DNA from: Xenorhabdus innexi
Lineage (GTDB): Bacteria > Pseudomonadota > Gammaproteobacteria > Enterobacterales > Enterobacteriaceae
DNA: 64,000 nucleotides
Direction of reading: 5' to 3'
Assembly (NCBI RefSeq): GCF_002632485.1
Contig: NZ_NIBU01000018.1
Coordinates: forward strand, 1-64,000
Every line of letters starts with the position of its first letter. Position 1 is the stretch's first letter. This document shows positions 39,342 to 49,243 of the stretch, one piece after another. The position numbers were made by a program, and so were the translations under genes. A model generated the notes under the pieces. That model worked only from the letters and a program-made list of their open reading frames with translations. It did not search any database and had not been told where the DNA came from.

Positions 39342-39480
39342 TGGTGAATCGTGCAGGATGATTCGGCCTCCGGCCTCACCCTTCGGGCCAACGCTTATGC
39401 GTTGTTGTCTTGCTTTGTTCGGCTCAAACCTACACCAATCGATTAAAAGTCAACTTTTTTATCGACTGAGATAATGGATG
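39342..39480 (-). pseudogene. Relic tRNA-Lys(TTT) interrupted by a 63-base insertion
   Basis: The outer parts match the two intact tRNA-Lys genes downstream: GTTGACTTTTAATC (anticodon arm, TTT kept) and CATCCTGCACGATTCACCA (T arm and CCA end). The T loop is split by about 63 bases bounded by direct repeats TTCGGC at 39362-39367 and 39418-39423. Acceptor-stem pairs are broken (TCC against ATT), so it cannot fold normally. Confidence 0.8.
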
Positions 39481-39510
39481 ATTTGTAAATTTCTGGATTG
39501 AAACTTTAGA

Positions 39511-39586
39511 TGGTGGGTCGTGCAGGATTCGAACCTGCGACCAATTGATTAAAAGTCAACTGCTCTACCGACTGAGCTAACGACCC
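39511..39586 (-). tRNA. tRNA-Lys (TTT)
   Basis: 76 bases, minus strand: GGGTCGTTAGCTCAGTCGGT, anticodon loop CTTTTAA and T arm GCAGGTTCGAATCCTGC, ending CGACCCACCA. All four stems pair and CCA is encoded. Follows cpoB as the lysine tRNA cluster does in E. coli; valine tRNAs present there are absent. Confidence 0.97.
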
Positions 39587-39617
39587 ATCTGGGATATGGC
39601 TGAATTGTGGATTTAAA

Positions 39618-39693
39618 TGGTGGGTCGTGCAGGATTCGAACCTGCGACCAATTGATTAAAAGTCAACTGCTCTACCGACTGAGCTAACGACCC
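39618..39693 (-). tRNA. tRNA-Lys (TTT), second copy
   Basis: Identical 76-base sequence to the copy at 39511, separated by 31 bases and presumably in the same transcript. Confidence 0.97.
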
Positions 39694-39854
39694 ATTTAAA
39701 TCTTGTTTAGCAACACTATTGCGTGCCAACGGCGGCATATATTACTGATTTCTCGGCTGGGCGCAACATTTATTTTATTAAAACCCGTTCAAACGATTAT
39801 TAATCACCCAACCATCCCCAAAAAGACCGATATATAACCTTTTGGGGATGATTA

Positions 39855-40619
39855 TTACATTCCAGAAATCTTTTTAGCGGCCATTTTTGCTGCACTCGTG
39901 CCGGGATATTGCTTAACTACCTGCTGATAAACTGCCTTAGCTTTATCCTTTTGCCCTTTCTCCTGCATAATCAGACCAACTTTATACAGGGAATCGCTGC
40001 TTTTTGACGACTTAGGATAATTTTTCACCACAGTCGCAAAATAATAAGCCGCATCGTCCTTTTTGCCTTTGTTATAATTCAGCTGACCTAACCAATAGTT
40101 AGCATTCGATAGGTATTTCGACTTAGGATAGGCTTTGACAAAACTCTGAAAAGCTACAATTGCCTTATCATATTCCTTGGTATTGATAGCCAAAGCCACA
40201 GCGGCATCGTAGTCTCCCTTCTCACTTCCTGTACTTGTGATAGATGCCTGTGGATTCTCAGAGCCTTTCTCTGCTGATGAAGCAGCATTACCAGTTTCGG
40301 CATCTGAAGGATTTGTTATTTTACCTAACTGCTGATAAATGTCCTTCTGGCGCTCAATGACCTGATTTAATTGGTACTGATTTTCCTGAATCTGACCACG
40401 TAGCGTATCAATATCACGTTGGGAGTCAGCAAGTTGCTGCTGAAGTTGGGTTAATAACTGGCTGTGAGCGTCAGAAACACGCTCTAACTGGGAAAGGCGC
40501 TCATCGGTGGAGCCTGAGCCGACATTACTGATTGGCGCTCGGGCGGTAGCGGCCCAGGGAGCCGCTACGCCAACCAATAACGACAGACCCAATACAAAAT
40601 GTCTGAAGTTACTGTTCAT
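39855..40619 (-). CDS. cpoB: Cell division coordinator CpoB (YbgF)
   Basis: 254 residues. Periplasmic protein that links Tol-Pal constriction to PBP1B peptidoglycan synthesis. Signal peptide about 28 residues (HFVLGLSLLVGVAAPWAATA then RA). Coiled coil about 40-95 (SQLERVSDAHSQLLTQLQQQ and onward) that trimerises and binds TolA, a low-complexity Ser/Gly linker and three TPR repeats from about 135 (YDAAVALAINTKEYDKAIVA; KGKKDDAAYYFATVVKNYPK; GQKDKAKAVYQQVVKQYPGT). It follows pal by nine bases. Confidence 0.95.
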   Translation of the reverse strand: MNSNFRHFVLGLSLLVGVAAPWAATARAPISNVGSGSTDERLSQLERVSDAHSQLLTQLQQQLADSQRDIDTLRGQIQENQYQLNQVIERQKDIYQQLGKITNPSDAETGNAASSAEKGSENPQASITSTGSEKGDYDAAVALAINTKEYDKAIVAFQSFVKAYPKSKYLSNANYWLGQLNYNKGKKDDAAYYFATVVKNYPKSSKSSDSLYKVGLIMQEKGQKDKAKAVYQQVVKQYPGTSAAKMAAKKISGM

Positions 40620-40628
40620 GCATTACTC

Positions 40629-41135
40629 TTAGTATACGATTACAGCGCGACGGTTTTTAGCGTATGCTGCTTCGTCATGACCCAGTACTGCTGGTTTTTC
40701 TTTACCGTAAGAAACAACAGCCAGCTGGTCAGCTGAAACGCCTTTGCCTTGCAGATACATTTTAACTGCATTTGCACGGCGCTCACCCAGAGCGATATTG
40801 TACTCAGGAGTACCACGCTCATCCGCATGACCTTCGATAGTCACTCTAACAGATGGGTTGCTACGCAGGAATGCTGCGTGTGCATCCAGCATCTGAGCAA
40901 AGTCATTGTTGATGTCGTATTTGTCGAAACCGAAGTATACGATGTTGTGGTTTTGCAGTTCCTGCATTTGCTGACGTGCTAATTCTTCAGCAGACAGACC
41001 TGCTTTAGAAGAATTATCAACAGTGCCTACGCCTGATTGATCAGTGTTACCATTTTTGTTGGTGTTGCTACACGCTGCTACGGCCATGATTGGTAAAGCT
41101 AACATCAGCCCTTTTAGCACTTTGTTCAATTGCAT
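40629..41135 (-). CDS. pal: Peptidoglycan-associated lipoprotein Pal
   Basis: 168 residues from ATG 41135 (E. coli 173). Outer-membrane lipoprotein of the Tol-Pal system. Lipobox VAAC with Cys22 as lipidation site, then an Asn/Gly-rich linker. The OmpA-C domain includes [40 protein letters not shown], then [10 protein letters not shown] and VSYGKEKP, which bind meso-diaminopimelate. The upstream ten codons of the open frame are not part of the protein; AAAGAG lies before this ATG. Confidence 0.96.
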   Translation of the reverse strand: MQLNKVLKGLMLALPIMAVAACSNTNKNGNTDQSGVGTVDNSSKAGLSAEELARQQMQELQNHNIVYFGFDKYDINNDFAQMLDAHAAFLRSNPSVRVTIEGHADERGTPEYNIALGERRANAVKMYLQGKGVSADQLAVVSYGKEKPAVLGHDEAAYAKNRRAVIVY

Positions 41136-41178
41136 CTCTTTGATCCTTTTATAGTTTGCCATACATACTTGTTATGCA

Positions 41179-42486
41179 TCACAGATACGGCGACCAGGCA
41201 GGAGATTTCACCTGTCCATCAGTGGCCGGAAGACGCGCTTTGAAACGTCCGTCAGTCGAAACTAGCTGCAATACAGTCCCCAACCCTTGGGTGGAGCTAT
41301 AAATAACCATAGTGCCGTTAGGTGCGATACTCGGCGTTTCATCCAGAAACGTATCTGTCAAAACCTGAACAGATCCCGTTGCCAGATCCTGTTTGGCGAT
41401 GTGCTGACTGCCATTCGCTGTGCTGACCATAACGATAAAAGTACCGTCTGGACTCACATCAGCGTCTTGGTTCTGTGAACCTTCCCAAGTCAGTCGTTGT
41501 GGAGCACCGCCATTAATATTAATTTTATATAACTGTGGGCGACCGCCCTGGTCCGAAGTATAGACCAGTGTCTGATTATCCGGCATCCAGCTTGGTTCAG
41601 TATTATTACTGCGACCATCTGTTACCTGACTCATTTGCCCTGAAGCTAAATCCATCACATATAAATTCAGACTACCTGTTTTAGATAGCGCAAAAGCGAG
41701 CTTAGTCCCGTCAGGGGAAAATGCCGGAGCCCCGTTGTGGCGGGGAAACGATGCTATCTGGCGTACTGCTCCTGTTGCCAGTGTCTGAACCACCAAAGAA
41801 GTGTGACCACCTTCAAATGTCACATAGGCCAGTTGAGAACTGTCTGGCGACCATGCCGGGGACATTAATGGTGCTGGTGAACGATGTACGGTATTTTCGT
41901 TATAGCCGTCATAGTCGGCAACACGCAGTTCATACGGATATTTATCCGTTACGGTTTTCGTAACGACATAAGCTATGCGAGTTGCAAATGCGCCTTTGAT
42001 ACCTGTCAGTTTTTCAAATACTTCATTACTGACCGTATGCCCGGCATAGCGAAGCCATTTTTTATCAACCTGAAATTGATTTTGTGCCAATACTGAGCCG
42101 GGTGTACCAACCGCATCAACTAACTGATAGGAAACTAAATATTTACCATCAGCAGCAGGCTGGATCTGCCCGACAACCACCGAATCAATCCCGAGAGCAG
42201 ACCATGCAGCCGGAGTGACTTCTGATGCCGTTGTAGGTTGTTGTGGCATGCGATCCGGCGTGATGGGATTAAATTTCCCACTGTTTCTCAAATCCGCTGC
42301 AACAATAGAACCAATTGCTTCCGGTGGATTCTCTGCCCCAGTCCATTTGAACGGTACAACACCAATAGGACGGGCTGAATCAACACCTTTCGTAATTTCA
42401 ATATAGACTTCTGCATGAGCAAAGGTTGCCCATAGCAGCAGAAAACCTAATAACGCGTTAAACGTCAGTTTAAAAGTTTGCTTCAT
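41179..42486 (-). CDS. tolB: Tol-Pal system beta-propeller protein TolB
   Basis: 435 residues from ATG 42486; GGGAG is five bases upstream of it. Signal peptide ends [14 protein letters not shown]-terminal D1 domain ([20 protein letters not shown]), then a six-bladed propeller with repeats of the type [60 protein letters not shown] and [15 protein letters not shown]. Periplasmic; binds Pal and TolA. Confidence 0.96.
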   Translation of the reverse strand: MKQTFKLTFNALLGFLLLWATFAHAEVYIEITKGVDSARPIGVVPFKWTGAENPPEAIGSIVAADLRNSGKFNPITPDRMPQQPTTASEVTPAAWSALGIDSVVVGQIQPAADGKYLVSYQLVDAVGTPGSVLAQNQFQVDKKWLRYAGHTVSNEVFEKLTGIKGAFATRIAYVVTKTVTDKYPYELRVADYDGYNENTVHRSPAPLMSPAWSPDSSQLAYVTFEGGHTSLVVQTLATGAVRQIASFPRHNGAPAFSPDGTKLAFALSKTGSLNLYVMDLASGQMSQVTDGRSNNTEPSWMPDNQTLVYTSDQGGRPQLYKININGGAPQRLTWEGSQNQDADVSPDGTFIVMVSTANGSQHIAKQDLATGSVQVLTDTFLDETPSIAPNGTMVIYSSTQGLGTVLQLVSTDGRFKARLPATDGQVKSPAWSPYL

Positions 42487-42652
42487 CATCTCTCCCATAT
42501 CGCGATCACTATGCCCGCAATAATCCGCCGGATTCTAACAAACGCCAACAAACAAAACCAGATACCTAAATAAAATCTGATAATTTTGTTTACATAGATA
42601 AATTATCCGCACTTTTACCTAATAAAGACTTCAATGTAGCCAGATAGTTATC

Positions 42653-43732
42653 TTATTGCGGTTTAAAGCCTAGTGTGAAATCCTTAACACGTTCATAAAC
42701 TTCGTTACTTGGTGGACGGGGCATTTGTTTAGCTTGGTTTGCCGCAGTAATAGCCGCGTTGCACAGTGCCGTGTCACCTCCAACCTTCTGAATGCTGATT
42801 AAAAAACCATCTGGCGCTAGTTTTATGCGTAAATAACAGGTACGCCCTAAATACGAATTGTAATCATAAAAATTCTTCTGAATTGCAGCACGAATCTGCC
42901 CTTCGTAGTTGCTAATATCCACATCCGAGGCACCACTTTTTTTACCTCCGCCCTTACCCGCTGCAGATGCTCCTCCCTGTTTAGGTGCACTGGAAGTTAA
43001 CCCTCCGATAAGATCATCTACGGTCTGTTCTTGTTTGGCTTCAGCTTTCGCTTTTGCTTTTGCCTCTGCTTTGGCTTTAGCCGCTGCTTCAGCTTTAGCT
43101 TTCTCTTCAGCAGCCGCTTTAGCCTTCGCTTCTGCTTCCGCTTTAGCTTTTGCCTCGGCTTCTGCTTTGGCCTTTGCTTCCGCTTCGGCTTTACGTTTCG
43201 CCGCTTCTTCAGCTTCTTTTCTGGCCTGAGCCTCTGCCTTTTGTCGGGCTTCTTCCTGCTCTTTCAGAATTCTGTCCTGCTCTGCTTTTGCTTTAGCTGC
43301 GGCTTCTTCTGCAATTTTCTGCTCTTGCCGAGCCTTAGCTGCGGCTGCATCAGCCTGCTTTCTCTGCTCTTCAGCAACCTGCTGCGCTTTTATCCGCTCT
43401 TCTTCCGCAGCTTTCAGACGCTCTTGTTCTTCGGCCTGTTTAGCCCGCAGTTCAGCAGCTTGTTGTTCGGCTTTTTTCTTCCGCTGCTGCTCAGCTAATT
43501 TTGCATTAGCCTGTTGCTGTTGTTGCTGGTTATATTGCTGGACTACGGCATTTGGATCGATCATCACCGCATCAATAACTGTCCCACCAGCTCCACCACC
43601 ACCCATCTCAGTTTTTTGTTCCAAAGAGCCCCAAATCAGAAACCCGAACAGGATAATATGAAAAATAACCGAAATAATAATGGCGCGATTTAGCCTGCTG
43701 TTTTGCTTATTTGTCTTTCCCACGCTCGACAT
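42653..43732 (-). CDS. tolA: Tol-Pal inner-membrane spanning protein TolA
   Basis: 359 residues (E. coli 421). N-terminal membrane helix AIIISVIFHIILFGFLIWGS (18-37) carrying the SVIFH motif for TolQ/TolR contact. Then a long Ala/Lys/Glu-rich helix (about 75-235), largely built from KAKAEAEAKAKAEAEAKAKA-type repeats. The globular C-terminal domain from about 265 (DVDISNYEGQIRAAIQKNFY) contains the two cysteines in GRTCYLRIKL and GGDTALCNAAI. The periplasmic helix is shorter than in E. coli, as expected for a length-variable repeat. Confidence 0.95.
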   Translation of the reverse strand: MSSVGKTNKQNSRLNRAIIISVIFHIILFGFLIWGSLEQKTEMGGGGAGGTVIDAVMIDPNAVVQQYNQQQQQQANAKLAEQQRKKKAEQQAAELRAKQAEEQERLKAAEEERIKAQQVAEEQRKQADAAAAKARQEQKIAEEAAAKAKAEQDRILKEQEEARQKAEAQARKEAEEAAKRKAEAEAKAKAEAEAKAKAEAEAKAKAAAEEKAKAEAAAKAKAEAKAKAKAEAKQEQTVDDLIGGLTSSAPKQGGASAAGKGGGKKSGASDVDISNYEGQIRAAIQKNFYDYNSYLGRTCYLRIKLAPDGFLISIQKVGGDTALCNAAITAANQAKQMPRPPSNEVYERVKDFTLGFKPQ

Positions 43733-43759
43733 CCAGAAACTTTAAGTGATAGCTGCCAT

Positions 43760-44191
43760 TCAGGCACCGATAGGCTGAGTCATCAAACCAACTGATTTCA
43801 CCCCCGCCTGACGAAGCATATTCAGAGCCTTGATGACTTCATCATAAGGGACTTCTTTTGAACCCCCAATCAAGAAAATTGTCTTCGGATTGGCTTTTAT
43901 CAGAGTTTGAGCTTCAGCAATAATTTGTTGCTCAGGCAGAAGCTCCAGACGTTCCTGATTAACAACCATGTTGTACCGCCCTACCCCGGAAACTTCTACA
44001 ATGACTGGTGGATTATCCGTACTGGAAACTGTTTTGGAATCCACTGAGTCAGGTAGATCAACTTCTACGCTTTGCGTAATAATGGGGGCAGTTGCCATAA
44101 AAATCAGCAGTAAAACCAGCAACACGTCCAGCAAGGGAACGATATTGATCTCGGATTTGAGTTCACGTCTGCGGCTACGAGTGCGCGCCAT
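43760..44191 (-). CDS. tolR: Tol-Pal proton-channel protein TolR
   Basis: 143 residues. Inner-membrane protein of the TolQR proton-driven motor. N-terminal basic stretch RTRSRRRELKSEINIVPLLD, membrane helix with the protonatable Asp in VPLLDVLLVLLLIFM (Asp22), then a periplasmic domain ending GVKSVGLMTQPIGA. Lies 22 bases after tolQ. Confidence 0.96.
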   Translation of the reverse strand: MARTRSRRRELKSEINIVPLLDVLLVLLLIFMATAPIITQSVEVDLPDSVDSKTVSSTDNPPVIVEVSGVGRYNMVVNQERLELLPEQQIIAEAQTLIKANPKTIFLIGGSKEVPYDEVIKALNMLRQAGVKSVGLMTQPIGA

Positions 44192-44213
44192 TCGCTTTTC
44201 CCCTTACTCTTTA

Positions 44214-44903
44214 TTACGACTTATTAGTATTAGAAACAAAAGCCTGACGATGTAATATCGCCAGAAATTCTTCCATAAAATTGTCGTAAGTTTGTTCCAG
44301 TTTATTAACACGCTGATTCAGACGGTTATAAGCCATAACTGCAGGAATTGCTGCAAACAGACCGATTGCTGTTGCAATCAGAGCTTCTGCTATACCGGGC
44401 GCAACCATCTGTAAGGTGGCCTGCTTCACTGCGCCCAGCGCAATAAAGGCGTGCATAATTCCCCAGACTGTTCCGAATAAACCAATATAAGGGCTGATAG
44501 AACCGACCGTTCCCAAAAACGGAATATGATTTTCCAGTGTTTCCAATTCACGGTTCATGGAAATTCGCATAGCACGGGAAGCACCGGTCAGAACAGCTTC
44601 AGGTGCATGGCTGTTTGCCTGATGCAAACGAGAGAATTCTTTAAAGCCGGAATAGAAAATTTGTTCAGTGCCGCTTAATAAATCACGATGTGACTGGCTC
44701 TCCTTATAAAGACGAGATAATTCAATCCCAGACCAGAATTTATCTTCAAACGCTTCTGCTTCTCGAGTCGCTGCATTCAAGATCCTTGTTCTTTGAATGA
44801 TAATCGCCCAAGAGACGACAGAGAAACCAATCAGAATTAACATGATCAGCTGTACTAAAAAGCCTGCCTTCAGGAATAAATCTAGGATGTTCATGTCAGT
44901 CAC
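44214..44903 (-). CDS. tolQ: Tol-Pal proton-channel protein TolQ
   Basis: 229 residues, three membrane helices (about 10-35, 132-155, 167-190). The conserved TolQ/ExbB/MotA parts are [20 protein letters not shown] and [20 protein letters not shown] followed by IPAVMAYNR. Start overlaps the ybgC stop by four bases, so translation is probably coupled. Confidence 0.96.
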   Translation of the reverse strand: MTDMNILDLFLKAGFLVQLIMLILIGFSVVSWAIIIQRTRILNAATREAEAFEDKFWSGIELSRLYKESQSHRDLLSGTEQIFYSGFKEFSRLHQANSHAPEAVLTGASRAMRISMNRELETLENHIPFLGTVGSISPYIGLFGTVWGIMHAFIALGAVKQATLQMVAPGIAEALIATAIGLFAAIPAVMAYNRLNQRVNKLEQTYDNFMEEFLAILHRQAFVSNTNKS

Positions 44904-45304
44904 TGCTTAAACTCCGCGACAATAGACTTTGGAAGCGCGATAGGCTTCATTTGAGATGAATTTACGCAGACAACCAGACATTCTGCGTTACTGATAACGA
45001 TATTATTGCAATCAATTATTCGTTGGGTAAATGTCAGTGAAGCACCGCGGATATTGGTCACCTCGCATTCCACAACCAACTGGTCATCCAGTCTGGCAGG
45101 CTTACGGTAGTCAACAGTCATGCGACTGACAACAAAACCAATTTGTTCATCCAACATATACTTTTGGTGGAAGCCCTTATCACGTAACATTTCTGTGCGG
45201 GCTCTTTCATAAAAAGCCAGATATTGCGCGTGATAGACCACACCACTAGCATCTGTGTCTTCGTAATAAACACGGATAGGCCAACGGAACAACATATTAC
45301 TCAC
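44900..45304 (-). CDS. ybgC: Acyl-CoA thioesterase YbgC
   Basis: 134 residues. Hot-dog-fold 4-hydroxybenzoyl-CoA-type thioesterase. The catalytic motif is [20 protein letters not shown] with Asp near 18, followed by [12 protein letters not shown]. First gene of the tol-pal cluster; in E. coli YbgC associates with phospholipid-synthesis proteins and acts on acyl-CoAs. It is separated from ybgE by 125 bases that probably hold its promoter. Confidence 0.95.
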   Translation of the reverse strand: MSNMLFRWPIRVYYEDTDASGVVYHAQYLAFYERARTEMLRDKGFHQKYMLDEQIGFVVSRMTVDYRKPARLDDQLVVECEVTNIRGASLTFTQRIIDCNNIVISNAECLVVCVNSSQMKPIALPKSIVAEFKQ

Positions 45305-45429
45305 ACATAATCCTAATCAGACTAATTGACGCTGCCACTATACTTAAGACAGTAGCGCTTTGGAATGACTTGTTATTAAACCAGTCAAAAAAAATTTATG
45401 AGCCAGTATCCTATAAAATTATAAATAGT

Positions 45430-45717
45430 TTACTTAAAGAAATGATATAAGCCAAAAATAAGGATTAAAAATGCAGGTAAAGGATGAAATAAGAGACGCC
45501 AGACAAAATGTTCAGGATTAAACCCAACCCCGAAAATAACCCCGGAGCAAATAGCCCAAATAAGTAAAATACCTTGCCAGACCATCAACGAACTGGTATT
45601 TGATGCAAATATTGTCGGCTCCCACAAGATACATAAAGCAAGCCCCAAAGCCATAATGAGGATAAGGGCCCTCAACAGGCCCTTATTCATTAGCTGATAA
45701 AACCTATCAACCAACAT
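45430..45717 (-). CDS. ybgE: Cyd operon protein YbgE
   Basis: 95 residues (E. coli 97), three hydrophobic segments (about 16-34, 45-65, 75-92), with WEPTIFASNTSSLMVWQGIL and GVGFNPEHFVWRLLFHPLPA as family-typical parts. Inner-membrane protein of unknown role, co-transcribed with cydABX. Start codon overlaps the cydX stop by one base (TAATG). Confidence 0.93.
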   Translation of the reverse strand: MLVDRFYQLMNKGLLRALILIMALGLALCILWEPTIFASNTSSLMVWQGILLIWAICSGVIFGVGFNPEHFVWRLLFHPLPAFLILIFGLYHFFK

Positions 45718-45833
45718 TATTTTTTGTCACTCTCAGTTACTTTTTCTGATTCACTGTGCTCAAGAGCCAAAGCTGCAATAACGGCAAAACTACAGGCTAA
45801 GAGCGTTCCGAGAATCCAGGCAAAATACCACAT
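45717..45833 (-). CDS. cydX: Cytochrome bd-I accessory subunit CydX
   Basis: 38 residues: MWYFAWILGTLLACSFAVIA followed by ALALEHSESEKVTESDKK. The MWYFxWILGxxxA start, the single helix and the acidic tail with a helix-end Glu are those of CydX, a small subunit required for stable cytochrome bd-I. AAAGGAG lies nine bases before the ATG. Position 13 bases after cydB and overlapping ybgE is as in E. coli. Confidence 0.95.
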   Translation of the reverse strand: MWYFAWILGTLLACSFAVIAALALEHSESEKVTESDKK

Positions 45834-45846
45834 GCGCTATGCTCCT

Positions 45847-46986
45847 TTAGTACAGTGAATGTTTGTTGTTCTCAATGTAGCTCTTATCCAGACGCCCGAA
45901 GGTTTTGTAGTAACACCAGATGGTGTATGACAAAACAATCGGAACGAAGATAAGTGCAACAACGAACATAATTTGCAGTGTCCACTGACTGGATGTCGCA
46001 TCCCACATGGTCAGGCTGACATTCGGGTCAAGGCTTGACGGCATGACAAACGGGAACATAGATATCCCTGCGGTCAAAATAATACAGGCAACCGTTAATG
46101 ATGAGCACAGGAAAGCCCAAGCGCCCTTATCCAGTCGTGTGGCCAGCATAGTCAGCAGAGGGAAAACCACACCCAACGCCGGGATTGCCCACAATATCGG
46201 CTGCTTATTAAAGTTGATCAACCATGCCCCTGCCTGCTGCGCCACTTCTTTATGTAATGGGTTAGATGGGCCATTCACATCCAGACCACCAGTGACAACA
46301 TATCCATCAATACCATAAACCAGCCAAATACCAGCCAATAGGAATGCAACCGCAGTAATCAGCGCACAGACATTAGTTGCCGTACGAGCGCGTAAGTGCA
46401 ATTCACCGTATGTCCGCATTTGCAGATAAGTCGCGCCTTGTGTCACGATCATCATCAGGCTGATAACACCTGCCAGAAGGCCATACGGATTCAGTAACCC
46501 AAAGAATGAACCTTCATAGAAGACACGCTGATCAGTATCTATCATCAATGGTACACCTTGCAGCAGGTTACCAAATGCAACACCGATGACCAGAGGTGGT
46601 ACAAAACTACCGATCAGGATCCCCCAATCCCACATGTTACGCCATTTTTTATCTTCCAGTTTTGAACGGTAATCAAAACCGATCGGACGGAAAAAGAGTG
46701 CCGCCAAAACTAGGATCATAGCAATATAGAAACCGGAGAAAGCAGCAGCATATACCGCTGGCCAGGCAGCAAATAACGCGCCTCCCGCTGTAATCAGCCA
46801 AACCTGATTGCCATCCCAGTGTGGTGCAATGGAGTTAATCATAATACGGCGTTCAGTGTCATTTTTACCGATAATCCGCAACAGAATACCAACACCCATG
46901 TCAAAACCATCGGTCACTGCAAACCCGATTAGCAACACACCAATCAGCAGCCACCATATAAATCGTAATACGTCATAATCAAGCAT
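45847..46986 (-). CDS. cydB: Cytochrome bd-I ubiquinol oxidase subunit II CydB
   Basis: 379 residues, equal to E. coli. Eight or nine membrane helices. Start MLDYDVLRFIWWLLIGVLLI; GFAVTDGFDMGVGILL carries the conserved Asp of the proton path, and the blocks NSIAPHWDGNQVWLITAGGA and FYEGSFFGLLNPYGLLAG are typical. Partner of CydA in the high-affinity terminal oxidase. 14 bases after cydA. Confidence 0.97.
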   Translation of the reverse strand: MLDYDVLRFIWWLLIGVLLIGFAVTDGFDMGVGILLRIIGKNDTERRIMINSIAPHWDGNQVWLITAGGALFAAWPAVYAAAFSGFYIAMILVLAALFFRPIGFDYRSKLEDKKWRNMWDWGILIGSFVPPLVIGVAFGNLLQGVPLMIDTDQRVFYEGSFFGLLNPYGLLAGVISLMMIVTQGATYLQMRTYGELHLRARTATNVCALITAVAFLLAGIWLVYGIDGYVVTGGLDVNGPSNPLHKEVAQQAGAWLINFNKQPILWAIPALGVVFPLLTMLATRLDKGAWAFLCSSLTVACIILTAGISMFPFVMPSSLDPNVSLTMWDATSSQWTLQIMFVVALIFVPIVLSYTIWCYYKTFGRLDKSYIENNKHSLY

Positions 46987-47000
46987 AAGTGGACTCCCGC

Positions 47001-48602
47001 TTACTCAATACTGTTCACTGAAGAACTGGACACTGAAGAACCGCTCGCTGAAGAAACCGCTTTTTGTTCAAAATGATAACGTCCGGTTTTGAGGCTGCTT
47101 GGGCCAAGACGGGCAAATTTGAACATCAGGAACATTTCAGCAATCAAGAACAGGGTATACAGACCGCAAATCAGTGCCATTGAGAAGATCAGATCCCCGA
47201 CACTGCGTGTCGAAGCAGCAACTGCGGTTGGTAATACTTCACCGATTGCCCACGGCTGGCGGCCATATTCCGCAACAAACCAACCCGCTTCAACAGCAAT
47301 CCACGGCAATGGAATACTGAGCAGGGCAGCACGCAGCAACCATTTCTGCTGACCGATACGATTACGGATAACACTGAAGAATGCCAGGCCAATAACCAAC
47401 AGCATAACGAAGCCACAGGCAACCATAATACGGAAGGCAAAATAGAGCGGAGCTACACGTGGAATAGAGTCTTTTGCAGCAGCTTTGATCTGTTCCTCTG
47501 TCGCGTTTGTTACCTCTGGAGTGTAACGTTTGACGAGCATGCCGTAGCCAAGATCTTTCTTACTTTTATTGAATGCACTGCGTACCGCCGGATCTGTATT
47601 GCCTGCCCGCAATTCTTCCAGTAATTCATAGGCTTTAAGACCGTTACGGATGCGCTGCTCGTGCTGACTCATCAAATCACGCAGACCAATGACCGGAGTA
47701 TCAGTAGAGCGGGTAGCGATAAGACCTAATACATAAGGGATCTGGATGGAGTATTTATTTTCCATGTTATCCTGATCGGGAAGGCCAATCAGTGTGAATG
47801 CAGCCGGAGGGGCCTGAGTTTCCCATTCCGCTTCAATAGCAGCCAGTTTAGTTTTCTGCACGTCCCCCATTTCGTATCCAGATTCATCACCCAGTACAAT
47901 GACTGACAATACGGCGGCAATCCCGAAGCTTGATGCAATGGCAAAAGAACGCTTGGCAAACGGAATATCGCGCCCTTTAAGCAGATAGTAGGAGCTTATC
48001 CCCAAGACGAAAACCGCGCCTGTCACATAACCAGCAGCAACAGTATGAACGAATTTCACCTGAGCAACAGGGTTCAGCACAAGCTCACTAAAGCTCACCA
48101 TTTCCATGCGCATGGTTTCAAAATTGAAATCAGATGCAATCGGGTTTTGCATCCAGCCATTCGCAATCAGAATCCATAAAGCAGAGAAATTAGAACCCAG
48201 AGCAACCAGCCATGTTACCGCCAGATGCTGTTTCTTGCTGAGACGATCCCAACCGAAAAAGAATAAACCAACAAATGTGGATTCAAGGAAGAAGGCCATC
48301 AGCCCTTCAATGGCTAATGGTGCACCGAAAATATCACCAACGTAATGTGAGAAATATGACCAGTTTGTTCCGAACTGGAACTCCATAGTCAGACCTGTTG
48401 CAACACCCAGAGCAAAGTTAATACCAAATAACTTACCCCAGAATTTCGTCATATCTTTATAGATTTGCTTGCCAGACAGAACGTATACCGTTTCCATTAT
48501 CGCAAGCAAAAACGCCATGCCAAGCGTCAGTGGTACGAATAGAAAATGGTACATAGCAGTTAAGGCAAACTGTAATCGTGACAGTTCGACAATATCAAAC
48601 AT
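47001..48602 (-). CDS. cydA: Cytochrome bd-I ubiquinol oxidase subunit I CydA
   Basis: 533 residues (E. coli 522). Nine membrane helices and three haems. His19 (haem b595/d ligand region) is in [17 protein letters not shown]; the quinol-binding Q-loop is between about 250 and 380 ([20 protein letters not shown]). His and Met ligands of haem b558 are in [14 protein letters not shown] and [14 protein letters not shown]. The C-terminal tail [17 protein letters not shown] is serine-rich and longer than usual. Expression is probably under FNR/ArcA control through the long upstream region. Confidence 0.96.
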   Translation of the reverse strand: MFDIVELSRLQFALTAMYHFLFVPLTLGMAFLLAIMETVYVLSGKQIYKDMTKFWGKLFGINFALGVATGLTMEFQFGTNWSYFSHYVGDIFGAPLAIEGLMAFFLESTFVGLFFFGWDRLSKKQHLAVTWLVALGSNFSALWILIANGWMQNPIASDFNFETMRMEMVSFSELVLNPVAQVKFVHTVAAGYVTGAVFVLGISSYYLLKGRDIPFAKRSFAIASSFGIAAVLSVIVLGDESGYEMGDVQKTKLAAIEAEWETQAPPAAFTLIGLPDQDNMENKYSIQIPYVLGLIATRSTDTPVIGLRDLMSQHEQRIRNGLKAYELLEELRAGNTDPAVRSAFNKSKKDLGYGMLVKRYTPEVTNATEEQIKAAAKDSIPRVAPLYFAFRIMVACGFVMLLVIGLAFFSVIRNRIGQQKWLLRAALLSIPLPWIAVEAGWFVAEYGRQPWAIGEVLPTAVAASTRSVGDLIFSMALICGLYTLFLIAEMFLMFKFARLGPSSLKTGRYHFEQKAVSSASGSSVSSSSVNSIE

Positions 48603-49192
48603 CTTGACTCCTTGCTCCTAGCAGGAAGACACCGACTTGCGGCAACCCGACTTCATAAAATGAAAGTCTCGTAACTACCAGCAATAAATGCCTCAAACAC
48701 AACAACAAATTATTCAGTAAATCAAAACCCAGTATAGACCCTAATAATATTACGCCTATATTCACACACAATAAATAACTTTTACGTGACTCAGCCTATA
48801 ATTCTGAATACAGGTTAATAGTGCAGTTCATTCATGAGGTAATATCTATTTATTCTAGTTCAATTAAATCAATTTTAGCGAACGGATTCCACAGTAATAA
48901 ATTGATTTTAGTCAATTTTTTATTTTCTTTGTTAAGCGTTGCAGCTATTATTTCATTACAGTTGATTTAGTGTTAATTATTTGTTGTCAATAATGACTGT
49001 TAATATATTTTTTGCTGTAAAAAGCATTATAAAATTAACTTTTCGTTTTCATTATTAGAAAAATATATTTTTTTGAAATTTATAATTAAATTAATCGATT
49101 AAATAGAATCTTTTAAAAAGCAGTTAAATTTAATTTAAAAATGCTTCTTTGTATAAAAAGACTAACCTGCTGTTTATGTTATAAATAAAAAG
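48603..49192 (-). promoter_or_regulatory. cyd regulatory region with FNR- and ArcA-like sites
   Basis: 590 bases, very AT-rich, no gene. TTGATTTTAGTCAA (48902-48915) is one base from the FNR consensus TTGAT-N4-ATCAA; TTCAATTAAATCAA (48859-48872) is a weaker match. GTTAATTATTTGTTGT (48972-48987) resembles the ArcA direct repeat. E. coli cydA likewise has several promoters controlled by ArcA and FNR in a long leader. The mngRAB genes that stand here in E. coli are absent. Confidence 0.5.
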
Positions 49193-49219
49193 AAAAGGCT
49201 GCGTTTAAGCAGCCTTTTT
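49193..49219 (-). terminator. Rho-independent terminator of sucD
   Basis: Minus strand AAAAAGGCTGC, short loop, GCAGCCTTTTCTTTTT. Located 25 bases after the sucD stop; ends the sdh-suc transcript. Confidence 0.85.
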
Positions 49220-49243
49220 CTATAAAAATAGCTTATTTTGAGA

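Noticed and set aside
43040-43440. Tandem repeat that might suggest a CRISPR or satellite
   Set aside because: These are the in-frame Lys-Ala-Glu helix repeats of TolA without spacers. No CRISPR array or cas gene is visible in the window.
43031-43498. Phe/Cys/Leu-rich plus-strand frame
   Set aside because: It is the complement of the TolA Ala/Lys repeat region; the hydrophobic look is an artefact.
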